The position numbers were made by a program, and so were the translations under genes. The notes beneath the pieces were generated by a model, which ran no database searches, was not told the origin of the DNA, and worked only from the letters and a program-made list of their open reading frames with translations. Below, in pieces: positions 23,831 through 36,800 of a stretch of 64,000 bases of DNA. Position 1 is the first letter of the stretch. Every line of letters starts with the position of its first letter. Location: contig OW028577.1 of NCBI GenBank assembly GCA_932294295.1, forward strand, positions 7,095,501 through 7,159,500, given 5' to 3'. The stretch comes from Alitta virens (lineage: Eukaryota; Annelida; Polychaeta; Phyllodocida; Nereididae).

Positions 23831-24854
23831 AAACAGCACAACAAAATACTTTTTGTTTTGGACTGAGCTCCATACAACCGAGGGATTAAATCACTTCATA
23901 CACAATGTACCAGTTTACCAAATTAACCCTACCACAATCAACGATGCAAAATCCACACAACACATGGTGTATTTTTTTGTACCAATAAACAGCAATTAAA
24001 CTTCAAAAGCCAGTGAAATATCAGGTTCTCTGTCTTGGATGACCATCACAACATATTTCAACATTTTCCACATAGACTGGACTCTCTCTTGTGCTGGATC
24101 TGAACAAAAATGTGGGTGTTGACTCCTGTCAAAAAAAGGAATGGAAGTGTTTTTATAAAAATCATGACATTAGATGGTTGCATGAAATACATTAATTATA
24201 TAACATCACAAATTATAAGGATCAGACATATATTATGACAGCTGTTATTAACTAGGTAGCAACAAAACTGTTTTTATATTGTTGGTGCTATTACTGTTGT
24301 TTGTTGCCCACTTGGTGGGTTTTGTTCTTTGTTGTTGACAGGCAATCCACATGCAAATTTTGTACATGTCATCCAGTCACTCATTCTTCATAATTTTCCA
24401 TGACATACACAAGTCTATGTTATCCTTGTTTGCATTTTGCCTAAGGGTGGTTCTTTATTGAAAATATCAATATGAATATACGCAACACCACAGTAATTTA
24501 CAGTCTATAATTGCACTATGGATACTCAAACAAACAATTTTGGTATCTTTAATTGTTCAAGAAAGAAATATTTAAATACTATAGAAAGTTTATTTACTTT
24601 TCCTTTTTCTCTTTAATGTATCCTGGCAAGCTAATTTGCACAGTGTCAAGTCTCTTTGAAAAAATACAGTTGTGGCTTCATATGAAGAGTCTACAACAAC
24701 AAATTTTTATTTATATTTAAATATGAATATTTCAATGAGATGACAAGAAATGAAAAATAAAACAGGCAAAATTATCATTGGAATAACTTTTATTGTCAGA
24801 CATTCTGAATTTATAAGATTCATCAGTTAACAAACTGTCACCAGAATACAATGG

Positions 24855-25332
24855 GTTGCAAAAGTATTCATACTCCTATATGTCAACTATAACTATTCAT
24901 TGTTTGAGATGGTATGTATATAACCCATATCAATGGCACTTTTTTAAATTAATGTGGCCTTACCATGTGATGTAATTCCATGAAAATTGCAATATTTTTT
25001 CCAATTTTAATTTAATAAGTTATATTTTGGTGTCTGTTTTTGAAACTTTTACTATTAGCTGTTTGTTGACTGATTATTAAACAAGGAAATTTTGAAGAAC
25101 AAAAAATAATATGTCCCTCATATTTTTAGTCAGCCAGCCGATATTCTCTTATATTTTAGTTAAAATGTGAATTACATTGCATAACAGTTGCAAAGTGGAT
25201 TGAAAATTTACATGTGATAAATTATCACCTCCAAAAAAATGGTGCTGATAGCATGTACCACATTTGTCCTATATGGATTTGTAGATGATATATCTGCCTG
25301 CAAAATCTAGAGGCATGAATACTCTTGAAATC
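24855..25332. mobile_element. Tc1-like MITE (weak)
   Basis: TTGCAAAAGTATTCATAC at 24855 and an inverted, imperfect partner at 25313-25332 resemble Tc1-family ends. No transposase. The shared ...AAGTATTCATAC core recurs in the better-defined element at 26426. Confidence 0.45.
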
Positions 25333-25811
25333 TACTGTATCTGTAAAAGTAGTATTCATGACATTTAAAGATTGATGATGGTGAAATGTAGCAATTTTTA
25401 TATTTTTTTGTAACGAAAAATCTCACCATGACAAGAAATGAATTTTCTGCAAAGTGATATTTCTCAAGCAGTTCACTGTCAGTCCTCTTCATTAAGTCCT
25501 GAATGTTTCTATAGTCATTTGGCTTTCTTTCCTACTCAAATATCTGTAAAAACAATACAACTTAACAATATAACAACATATTTTCATGTCTTGATCAAAC
25601 AAAATTATTTACATATTAATTACCATGAAGCATTTGACAAGTAAAATATTTATTACTCACCAGGAAAGAAAATCCAAGTGCTTGTAGATGAGTTAAACTA
25701 ATGTAATGCTCAATTGCTCATTGAGGCTCCACTGTCTGGCTTTATTTGTTGTTCTAATCAATTAAGTGACTGCCCTTAACAATCCATTTAAGTATTGGTA
25801 ACTAATGTAGC

Positions 25812-26249
25812 TTCCTTCCTGATGTTCACATGAAGGTTTGGCAAGCCAAATTCACAGATTAATATGAATGACATCTTATACTGCCAAATTTGTGTTTATT
25901 AATATGAATATCAGGTACAATTGGCTTACTTTTTGCTGAAAGCTATGGAAATAAAGAAACCGTTCCTTTTTGTTATGTAGCCATCATATATATGACGTGA
26001 CATATAAGCCCTTGTGGGACTGGGTGGTTTATGTCTCAATGTATATATATGTTTGTATTGTGAAAACCACATGTCAATAAAGATAATAAATTAATAAAAA
26101 TTGATAAATATGGCACTTTTAAAGCTTAACTGACACTTGAAGGAATCCAGGTAACCAGGTAGACATTTTTAAAAAACCACATTAAAAATTGTTGCCATCA
26201 TATGGACGTCGTCTCGACTAGTTTGTCAGTAGTACCGTGGAGCCATGGT
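25812..26249 (+). repeat. ~425-bp direct repeat, copy 2
   Basis: Second copy of 23032-23456, in the same orientation, 2.36 kb downstream of copy 1, lacking the LINE coding part. It includes its own AATAAA tail at about 26077-26105. Confidence 0.85.
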
Positions 26250-26425
26250 AGTACGTCCAAACAGACGAAGGTATTCACACAGGTGTGTTAAAAGTGGAAA
26301 TTGTATGTACAAGGCAGACAAATACATTCTTTAAGGAAAAATGTGCATTCATCTTTTTGTCTTCTTGTGGTCTTTTTGTCACGTTTGACTAATAAAGCAA
26401 TACAATGAACTAATGAAGAAATGTA

Positions 26426-27631
26426 GCATGGACAAAAGTATTCATACAGTAGCGAATACATAGCTTGAACTTGGAAAAAAAATTTTCAAGTAAAAAAGCA
26501 ATTGGTATTTTTGTTTATCAAACTTCTATCTCGTGTACCTACATGTCAGTGTGTCATACTCCTTGACTATAGGTTGTTGCACACATCCAAATATGGCATA
26601 TTTCATTCATCATAGTGCACCTCTGACAATTCAATCATGTTTCAACGGTGCTTGGAGGCTGTATTTCTAAATAAGGTCTCCAATAAGTGAATTGAGTCCA
26701 GGAAAATTGATGGGGAAGGCTATAGTTTATTAGGATGATATTGCATTTTCAGAGTATCCTCATAATTTGGTTTAGTGGTAAAGTTCGTTTACACCTTACA
26801 TATTAAGCATGAGCACACTCAAATCTTAGACAATAGGCAACATATGTTTCAGGGAGGTGTCTAGATTCATCTGAGCATTCACGGTACTTAGCACTATGTT
26901 GAGTTCCAGTTGATGCCAAGTAACCCCAACTTATGGTTAGTGACTATACATGTATATCATTGTTGGAAGAATACAAGACTATTGGAAAAGCTCATATTTT
27001 TTTCTGAATGCTATTCTTATGTCATGGTGGTAAAAAAAAGTGTAATTTAGTCTCAGCCAGACAAACTATAAATTTAATTTTCTTTTCAGTCTTCAGGATT
27101 TACTTCAGTTCGAAAATCACAATTTCTCAGATGAGAGCAACTTTCATGTGTGGTGATGGTACTAGCATTGGATATACATGACCTCCAGCTGTAAAGAGAT
27201 ATGTTGTTAAGTCTCTTAACATGCATTTGAGTTCTTGCCAACATTTTTGGCAAGTGAGTTTTTATCAGTTGCTTTGATCTGCTAAGTGTGATGAACTGTT
27301 GATGCTGTTAGTGTTAATATCTTTGTTTTAACTAAGTTTCAATGGAGGAAACGGTGCTTCTGGGCATTCCCATCTCCTTGCAGGTCTTTTCCGTGAGGTT
27401 CCTGTTGGCTATGGAGCCAGATGATGATTTACTTTCTATATCATTTCATCCTCTGGTATTCCCAGTCTAATATCTCATATAAAATAGGTGAAAGAGGGCT
27501 ATCAATGTACCGCTTGAATTATAGGTGTTTATTGAATTCAGAACCTGATTGCACAAAAAAAAATTAAGAAATCTTGAAATCTTGATAAATAGCAACATAT
27601 CTAAGATGCTGTATGAATACTTTTGTCCAGG
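26426..27631 (+). mobile_element. Decayed Tc1/mariner-like transposon, ~1.2 kb
   Basis: Perfect 20-bp inverted repeats, GGACAAAAGTATTCATACAG at 26430-26449 and its complement at 27609-27628, are bordered by TA at 26424-26425 and 27632-27633. Inside, a short FSDESNFHVW segment (near 27126) resembles the SDES motif of Tc1 transposases. Stops interrupt all frames. Size and TA duplication fit Tc1. Confidence 0.75.
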
Positions 27632-28033
27632 TACAATAACGCATAAATTCCTTTAGTACATAATGGTGAAGGCTGATTCATCATAATTTGGTGCCATTAT
27701 AACTACAATCTCAGGAGCTCCCATGTGACAGGTATTGATAATCCTGCTCAATAGATATCAAACTGATCTCCTGTATGATACTTTTGTGTGCAACTATATG
27801 TAAGGAGTATGCCAAGGAGGTATGATGAGTCTGTACAGGCACGAGATCATACAGTCCATGCACTGTGTGACACTGACGTATTTATAGTGAGGGCTTGTGT
27901 CCTATTACGTGTTTCATTAATTAATTTTCCTAGCAGAGTGCATGTATCTGTGCTGGATGTGGGGTTGTATAATACAATATTTCCCAGATTTTTTTGAAAA
28001 TAATTAACAAATTATTAGGTGCGTTACAACAGT

Positions 28034-29252
28034 ATTGGGAAAGAGGAAAAGGGAGAACTGGGCCGTTTATCACATTTTTCTCGTTTCAAAAAATAAAGCA
28101 AAGTCACTTTTTTCCTTTCTAAATTATACTATAAGCATTCTTCTAATAATATTAGGTGCCTTTTTGAAAGAATTCCCCACCATTTCTCGTATAAGGAGAA
28201 AATTATATTTCAGAAAAAACTGGCCCAGTTTTCCTTCAGGTTAGGGCCCCTCCTGTCAGTTAATAACAAACTCAAAATCTGAAACAATTATATATTAATG
28301 TTTTCATAAGGAGTTATCAACAAACATAATTGAATTAATAACATGAAAATCTAGCTTAAAAACCCAAACCAAAGAAGTTATTTTTGAAAATTACATTAAT
28401 TTCAGGTTAAACTTTAATATACAGTGTGAATACAGAATTTCATGTTAACATTTATTAAGTTAACATTTTGAACTTCATCTTATCAGATCTCCATTGGAAA
28501 GTTTACAGTATTTAAATATTTATGTAGGCCTGCTATATCTTAACTTAATTATATACAACAGTAAATCACTGTCATATAAACATTTGACGAATGCTTTATT
28601 GGAGGGTAAACATGTCTGCTGAATTTATGTTTGAATAATTTAAACACTGAAAATGCAAGTATGGGTTAAACCAACTTGAGCTGTAAGCCATAAGTCAATT
28701 ATGATGTGACATAGATTATGATTTTCCATTCATTTTCCAAGTATAAGCTAGTGTTTTAGCATAATTTCTAATACCAGTGGTATATAATTTCCCTATCAAA
28801 AAGTTTGACTGTATTTTATAACAGAGGGAGGCCTAGGACAGGGGCCCAGTTCTCTCCACCTGAGGTGGCCCAGTTCTCTCCTAAGCTGTGGCTTAAAAAG
28901 AAATGGCAACCATATTTTTCCACGTGGCAAGAACAACATGTCAGTTAAATGATTGTACTCTGATTATGTGCTGATTATACCAATATGTTTATTTCTAATC
29001 TATCCTCTATCGGTTTTGTCAATGAAGAGTTTTATACATAGTGGAATTTTTACTCACTGACACCAAAAATTTAATTTCACTTAATCAGAAAGAGAAATAT
29101 TTCAAATGGTTTCTTGCTTTCAGACATGCGCTTATGATCACTCATGAGTATTGTGACCCAATTTCAGAGTTAAATCAACATTACTTTTAGCCATAGAGGG
29201 GGTGGTCCAGTTCTCCCGCCCACCCAGTTCTCCTCACTTTCCCCTAATAACC
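28034..29252. mobile_element. Putative 1.2-kb DNA element with GAGAACTGGGCC ends
   Basis: The left end (28036-28064: GGGAAAGAGG then GGGAGAACTGGGCC) is matched in inverted, spaced form by 29205-29250 (two CCAGTTCTCC units then CTTTCCCCTAAT). Additional CCCAGTTCTC copies lie at ~28217, ~28848 and ~28869. No transposase is recognised. Family unknown. Confidence 0.55.
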
Positions 29253-31237
29253 AGAATCTAAACTGAGAGGTGAGACTTAGGACTCATAATCACAAGTGCA
29301 TGATGTTAAACAGCATTTTAAAGCATGCACATGCACACTTTCCATCTACTTTCAGCTCAGAGACTAGAGGTGGATGTAAATAACATAAATTGTTCACTTA
29401 AGATCTGACCGGAAGTGTAATCTAACTTCTCATATCTCCGCACAACTTCGGATGCTTCCAAACAATATTTTGTGTTTGTATGTCTGACTGTAGACTATAA
29501 ATATCTGGAACACTATGCCATTCTAAAAATCAATTACATGAAATAAACGTATTTTGAAAATAAATATGTATGTAGAGTCTGTAGACTTATATTTAAATAC
29601 ATATGATTTTGAAATTGTGAGAGGTAGGCACTAGGCAAAATCCCCTAATTCCAGCATATACATGTGGGTGTCAACTTTTGACAAGTCGATCAGGGGGAAT
29701 AATTGCAGGGCTAGAAAAGGAAGCAGAACATTCTGGAAGCATGGAGAATGTTCACGCACAAATGGAAGAGTTTTTCAGGGTGAATGAACGCATCTGTTTA
29801 AGAAGAGGGTACAGGGTAACACCCCAAGAAATGAAGCAGCAAAGTCAGCTGCAAAGAATTTCAAATTGCAGTCTGCAAACTCTTCAGCTGTTGCCAGTGG
29901 TCAGTTCTCAAACATTCCATTCTGGGCAAATGAACAAATGACACCCACATCTATAAAACCACATTTTCGTACAGTCATGTATTGTGAATAAATCTTCTGT
30001 AAAATTCAGTGGGTTCCACACTAAATCGATTCCATTTGTATTGAATAATCCCCTTTAGAGGGTCGTCATTTTAAAGAATAACAATTAATAGGTTATATTT
30101 GAGTCTTTCATGGCAAATTTAGAATGACAAAGCTCAGCAAAAGTATGGAGGAAAACCGAAAAAATTAAAATAAAAAATAAATTAGGAAAATGACAAGGTG
30201 GTATTAAGAAAAGGAAATATTTGAAGGATAGGCCTAATATAGAAATTAGACTATGGAGCGGGCAAATTTATATTTGAACATGTACAGGTTGGTATGAGAA
30301 AAAAGGTGGTGTTTTAGAAAGATATATGTATATAAGAAGCTTCGCAAAGCTGAAACATCTGGGACAATTAAATTCCCTGACCTGTACATTAAGTATGGAG
30401 AAAGTAAAACTTTAGGAAGCAAAAATATCTCAAGTGTGAAACAAGGACAATTTGACAAAACGCAGGACTGCTTGGGAACTTTATCGTATAATTATCATAA
30501 TTGTGGGGTAGATTACTTTGCCCTGTCCTGGGGGAGGGGGGTTGTTGATCCTGGTTGTGACAAGGCTGGTGGTATGTCAGTCATTATTCACTTCTCTCTC
30601 CGAAGACTCGCCTGGGGCCAGTTGTGTTTTGCTACACCTTTAATTTGTTGAGGCGACCAAGGAACCCCTTGTTGCCAAAAAAGTCAGAATGGATCGTTGT
30701 GGCTTTCAACACGAAGCAGCAATCGCTTTGACGTCAACCCCAACTTCCGCCCTGGCTTGTGAGATTATATTCTGATAAATATTTTCACATTCCGTGTCTA
30801 GGTTTGTAGATATCCTCGAAGGAACAGTCACCCAGAAATAGTCAACAGTTGTTGTTGGTTACCACTTCACTTTTTATTTTAAAGGGTGTTCCTTTTTCAT
30901 TATACGTTTTTTAAAACTAACCAAATATTGAATTGTTATTAAATTGTTTCACTATTTACAATAGTGTCTTTCCAATGATCTGCTTGGTCTTGAATGAGTT
31001 TAGTAAAATGGTTTAAATTACAATCAAGCTGGTTGAATCAGCATGAAATTCCTTCAGTTCAGGCAATAGCAATTAAGTTGCACAATTACAATAAAGAAAA
31101 GAGGCCATGTTTATGGAAGCCTGGGCCATAAAGATAATTATGGTTAATATTCTGATATTATATTCTTTCTAAAAAATGTATAATATTTAAATTCTGAATT
31201 AGAGCGTGTATACATATGTATATTTTATGGCAAATAT

Positions 31238-31253
31238 ACCAGAGGGCGCTGTA
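31238..31253 (+). promoter_or_regulatory. CTCF-like motif
   Basis: ACCAGAGGGCGCTGTA closely fits the CTCF core (CCAGnnGGGCGCT). It lies upstream of WntA. Binding is inferred only. Confidence 0.35.
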
Positions 31254-31588
31254 CTGCATATGCTTCATTTTTGGCTTGTGTCAGTGTTAATTATTCAGAT
31301 ACAATAGTTTACTGAGTTACAAATAAGCACTGACACCTTGTGGGCAATATTTATTTACAACGTGCACGATATTAATTGGGTTGACAGTATGTAATCAATT
31401 TATAGGTAAGGGGGGGGGGGTTTATTTTTGAGTCATGTAGACGTATTGAACAAGGTTTTAATGGGTATGCTCATAATTTACAAGAAAGGTTTACGATGTT
31501 GAAGTAGTAGGGGGAGAAGATGACCATAATGCAATACGTCTATCTATGGCATTCCTCCTCCCTATAGAAAGTCAAAACTGTTGACACA

Positions 31589-31615
31589 CCCCCCCCCCCC
31601 CTCCCCCCCCCCCCC
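31589..31615. repeat. C13-T-C13 homopolymer tract
   Basis: Two 13-base C runs are separated by one T. Other runs are G11 at 31410-31420, C14 at 36309-36322 and G11 at 50718-50728. Such tracts can form G-quadruplex or i-motif structures and are error-prone in assembly. Confidence 0.9.
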
Positions 31616-33347
31616 AACAACCTCATGTCATGATGAGCCTTTTTTGGAAACCAAGACAGATCGCAACCTAAACTCATGTTCTACATGCCCTCTCATGTGT
31701 TTCATTCAGGTGATACATCATATAAAGTTGATGTTAGGCAATGCTGAGTGATAGGTGTATCCCCCATAGGTTGGTGGGACTTGCAGAAGTTTAAATAAGA
31801 AGCAATGGCAAATCTCAATGCATCAATGTGTGCTCTTGGCTGCTCCAGTGGCTGTTGCTTGCAGACAGGTACAAGGTCTGGGCAGAGTAATAGAGAGATC
31901 AGGAGCGGCCAGACCACATAGTTGAAGAGGACAGGAGAGTTTGTCAAGTAACTTATCCAGCACTAGTAGAGTTGCCTACCTGGCTGGAACATGAACTGGC
32001 CTGTTAAGGATCCCCTGGGTAAATGTTGATTGTGAAAACATCCAGTGTTTGCCATGGCACAGTGAGGTTAAGACTTGACCCAGAGGGCAGCAGAGAGAGG
32101 GCTTATGGAGTCCCCCTTAGGGGTGACAGCAAGGACTACTCACAGGGTCTTTGTGTGTGAGAGAATATGCAGCCCCTGGCATTACTGACTTATAGATCCT
32201 CCTAAAGCCTCGGCTGATGACAGTCTCAGTCAACTGCCAACCATTTCTCATTTTCCTCCATGACCCACTTGGACTTGCATAAGCCCAGGATATCTATTGG
32301 CTGTCTATCACGTGAATGTACTTATTCAGTACATAAACAAAACGAGGTATTTATGAGTCAACTACAATTTCTAGACCTTGACAAAGCCCTCGATAGTCTC
32401 GGCTCAGATCAAGAGGTCGTTTTCTAGCAGTTGCGCCCGCAGCATTGCACGGTGACCTTGTGGCTCGTAGTCCTTGCCAAGTTTGCAGGTCCTTTTCGAC
32501 ACGCCCTGCGGTCAGAAGGTCCCCTGCATGGACTTGCCATGGCTTCCGACAGGTGCACTGCGAGTTCACTGTGAGTTAAACTTATACCTGTTGGAAGCGA
32601 TATCATGGCTGTCTCAATTCTCAAGGCTGCTTTCACAGAGACGAGCCTCGCTAAGCCGGTGTTTGGTTGGGGGCTTTCGCCTCGGGCCATTCTCAGGGCA
32701 GGGTCTCCTTTTGCTTCTCTCCACTCAAGCGGGTGATGGGCTTTTCGCCCTCCCTGCTTCACAACAAGCAACACAATTGCTCCTTTCCCTTCCCATGAAT
32801 CCCCGCTTGTTCCTGTACCTAATTGGATTATACTTTACAGAATATAACAGGAATCGTATGTGCGCTATATTTGTGTACATAGACGGGACTACACAACTAT
32901 ACATCAGGTTCCACGGCATGCAGCGAGTCCCGGGTCCTTTTTACCAGTAGGACATTTCGCATGCAGAATTCGGCTTGGGAAGAATTCTCTAGAATTCGGC
33001 AGACAAGTTTCAAGAATGTTCAAAAGCTTAGTGGCAGCAAAGTCGCCAGTCAGCATTGTCTTAATTTGCAATTCAGGGCATTCGCAGGGCTTAATGTAGT
33101 CCGTGGGATCGTGACACCTCGCTGTCGGGGCTTCTTAGCCTGCCCTTTTTTGCACCCTTTCCGTGTCCTTCCAGTTTTGTCATGTGCGTGTCAAAAATTG
33201 TTTAAAAATGTCGCACTCAACAAGAGCTTAGGGCCCATGAAAGGAGAGGCAAAGAGGGTTCATTTTGAGGGGGTTAATTGGCCCAGTGATGAGCTATGAT
33301 AGGGCTTGGATTGTGTTGTTGAGGGAGGGTAGGGGCAGGTGGGTCAA

Positions 33348-33362
33348 GGCGCCCTCTTCTGG
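33348..33362 (-). promoter_or_regulatory. CTCF-like motif, opposite orientation
   Basis: On the minus strand CCAGAAGAGGGCGCC resembles a CTCF core. It faces the site at 31238, with the GC-richer pre-WntA region between them. Confidence 0.3.
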
Positions 33363-33667
33363 AGGCTGAGCTTACTCTCATGAAAGGGGCCAATCGTGGG
33401 CTTGGGGCTGCCAGTGCTGGCTCTATGTGTTTAGTGAAGTGCGAAGGAGCTCAGGGCAGACCAGCTCAGTGTCAAATTTTGGCAGACGTACCAGCAACCT
33501 CCCTCAGCCAGTCTCTGGATTAAGTAGACCCCTGTCTGATTGAGTCTACCATCAGGATTACTACCTTTAATCCTTAATTGCGGGTGCTGTTAATTACTTT
33601 TTGAGTCAATTTGAGTTGCCTCCGGTGCAGTGGGTCTCAATTGAGCATTGACTCTCCGAAGAGGCAT

Positions 33668-33674
33668 TATATAG
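33668..33674 (+). promoter_or_regulatory. WntA TATA-like box
   Basis: TATATAG lies 142 bp before the WntA start codon, in a region followed by CA and CT microsatellites. A start site near 33700 would give a 5' UTR of about 110 nt. Confidence 0.5.
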
Positions 33675-33809
33675 GCAGACACACACACAGGTGCTTCACA
33701 GCTCTCTCTCTCTCTCTTGGGATACCAACAGGACACAGCACTGGATAGCTAGCTACAAGTATACAATGGGAACAAGTTGAAGAGGAAGACTTAAAGAAGA
33801 AGACTCAGG

Positions 33810-36800
33810 ATGGCTCAGCTTACCTGGATTTGGGTCTTCACCTGTACCTTGCTTCTGCAGGCCGTTCACGCTTCGTGGTGGTAAGTTCATAATTTGTCTT
33901 ATTTAATTGCATTTTTGTGGGATAACTATTTTTTCTAAATAGGCCATATGATCTATGTTTTGTACAGAATGTATGCACTATATAGATATAACTTTGTATT
34001 TAGCTTACTGGAAAGTTCTACTCATTCGTCAAATTGAGAGATTCATGATGATGAAATATCAGTACAAACAAGCAACGAAAATAACCTTATTTATAAATAC
34101 CACGTCCAAATCAACTCGTGCTTGATTCATATGCTTATGATTATGTCTCATATTTCACAATGATCTAGTTTTTTGTTTATAACAGTTTCACTGAATATCA
34201 TTTTATGATATATTGACAAAAACTGATCGGAATTTGTAATGACATGAGCATGGCCAGTCTCCCAAACATTTCATAGGCCTATATAAACAATGTTTAGCAT
34301 TGCAATTCCTGCTATCTAAAGTTAGAAAGAAATTGTTTATATAGATTGCTGCAGTAAACTACATCATCTGCATATTTACTCGTCAACAAATGAATCACAT
34401 ACAATGAAATCGACTTGTCATAATTCTGCTGAATATGGGATTTCCTGTTCCTCTAACATGAATCGGATCAGTTATTTTGTGGGGGGAAAAAGGGAAAAAA
34501 TAAAACATCAAAGATATAACTGATGCTGCTGCTGCTGCGAACGTGAATTTTAAATGTGCTAAAAAATCTACTAGTTTTGACGAATCAGTTGTAAATTATG
34601 TCATTCATGTCAGCCACTTCAGCGAATTCCTGTTATTGTAATTGACACACGGTTGATTTAATTGCTAGGTCGATTGCCCAAATGATTACTGTTAGCAGTT
34701 TCGTTGTGTGTTGGGCTACAGCATGTAGTTTATTATAACACATACTAAATGCGTTGTTCCTAAGCTCTTATTATGTGGAGTGATTAACAGCTGTTTTTGG
34801 GTATTCCGACTGACCACCCATCATATAGTACTCACAGTATGTAAGCTGCAGAAGGCATGGGGTTGTGTAAGAAGGGTGAGAAAATAGCCAGATGAGCTGA
34901 AGGGTAATAATGAGGGTGTTATCCGTTGTTGAGAGGAGTTCAGGGGGGAGCAGGTACCCAGGGGGTTGACCACCCGGGGCTAGCCGCACACGTTCTGGCC
35001 GACCAAGCACCGTTCCCTGCAGCCCCCCGGTCCCAGTGCTTTGAAATGTCATGGCTGGGCCAGTATGAAGAACTATAGGAGTGTGAAAAAATAGTCAGGT
35101 AGCTAGGAATGAGTTTGCATTGGGTTAGGTTTCGCTTGTTCCGGCCCGCCGAGACAAACACGCATTTTAACTGGTCTCAGACAGACCACGGTGAACCTGG
35201 CTGGTGCTCAAACTATACATAGACAGTACAACAAATTTTGGCAATAAATTACCCACCAATATCATATCAATTTATGTACCTTTTGTTTAAAAAAATTCTC
35301 TAACAATATTGCGGCAATTTGTGGTGAAAACACATTAGCATTTCCAGCCTTGAACGCGCTAATTACATGCTACCAGCCAATTATATACACATGTCAGACA
35401 TGCAGCCTCAGGGTTACCTTAATTCCCCTAATCATTCCAAAGGTAAACAATTAAACAATGCCAATTGTTGCACAGCGTCATTAGACGCGTTAAACGTCTG
35501 ACGGGGAGTCGTGACGCTGCGACGTCACAAGTTTACGTCTTAAGGAACGTAATCAATTAAGCGGATTATGGGCAACTTTTGTATTACCCAGGAACATGCG
35601 AAATTTCACCAACTGGTGAAAACTATTTGTATTTTAAACTTATTATGGGCCGAGATTTAAACCAAATTTTCTAATTTTATTATAGGATACAATTCTTACA
35701 ACAGATGCATACAAGTCAAATGTGTTTTTAGTTATTTGAATATATAAATCTAATTTAATTGTTAAATGCAGAATTCTATACATGTAATACGAGTTTATGT
35801 TCATATATCAGCGAGAACAAGAAACTACAAAGGCCCACAACCTATTGGTAATGCCAGGTATGTTCTGACAAATCTGTGTGGAGTAGATTACAAGCAGCCA
35901 CCAGAAAAAGATATTGACTTATATATATGGCCCCAAAGTTTGTGGACAAATACAGCGGAGATGTTAGCTAACTCTGACTTTATGCTGAGAACATAGTTTA
36001 ATGTGTGTATAGTTATATAGGGGGAGGGTTCTACAAAACTATGCTATTTCTCAGGTGGGACAGACAGACAGGATAAACAGTTTCATAGACAGATAGATAT
36101 TCAGGGGCAGATATTGTAAAACTAGAAATACTGCATCTTTATGTAGCTTTGAAATGTAAACTTAGAACTGCTTAAAAAGTTATTTAACTTCAAATTATTT
36201 TGGTGTAATTTCACGATGATAAATTGTGTTTTGGCACCACCTGTAATTTCGACTCGAAAGCTTGTGTATATGATGCTATAACTAGACTCATTTATCAAAT
36301 CTGTAGTGCCCCCCCCCCCCCCATGAACCATAGCACCCCCTTAGCTTTCAATGTCCCACCAACACTTTCTACATGTTAGCAAAGCATCCAACGGTATCAG
36401 GAACTTTACATGATGCAAGGTGACATAAGAAAGGGTAACATGATCTCATTTCTATTTGAGTGGCCTGCTACCAAACATGCAGTGTTCACAGGTCGCAATT
36501 TAGAGTAACTTAATACTTGGACCAGCCCTCTCACGTTCTCTCTTAAAAGCCTTCAAGACTTGGCTGATAACAGACCCGAGGCACTCAATGCACCAACATG
36601 CCTACAAACATACGCAAGTGGGCCTCAATGGGCCTCAATGGGCTGGGGGTAAGGATTGTGGAAAAGGACATCTTATAGATAGCAATGCAATAACCATGAG
36701 ATAAGAATCTGATAGTTTTGGGTTAAAATTTCAACTTAATTAATGGGTAGGTGTCTGTCTTAATTCTCTCTAAAAGAAATCGACTAAAACAATTTAAAGG

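Larger units (their letters stand above)
21565..33660. other. 12-kb gene-poor interval between HSP70 and WntA
   Basis: No supported gene. It holds MITE and LINE remnants, a GGTTC array, Tc1-like elements, homopolymer G/C tracts and, from about 32.2 kb, a GC-richer stretch upstream of WntA. Stretches not listed separately (about 23.9-24.8, 29.3-31.2 and 31.7-32.2 kb) show nothing I recognise. Confidence 0.7.

Noticed and set aside
27788..28244. Short plus-strand ORFs after the Tc1-like element
   Set aside because: No motif, no splice context; partly covered by the GAGAACTGGG element.
29678..29941. 87-aa ORF rich in Glu and Gln
   Set aside because: No family recognised, no splice partners, and it lies in repeat-rich DNA.
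32474..32950. 158-aa plus-strand ORF upstream of WntA, with overlapping minus-strand ORFs
   Set aside because: No recognisable domain, overlapping open frames on both strands and GC-richer composition explain it as chance ORFs.
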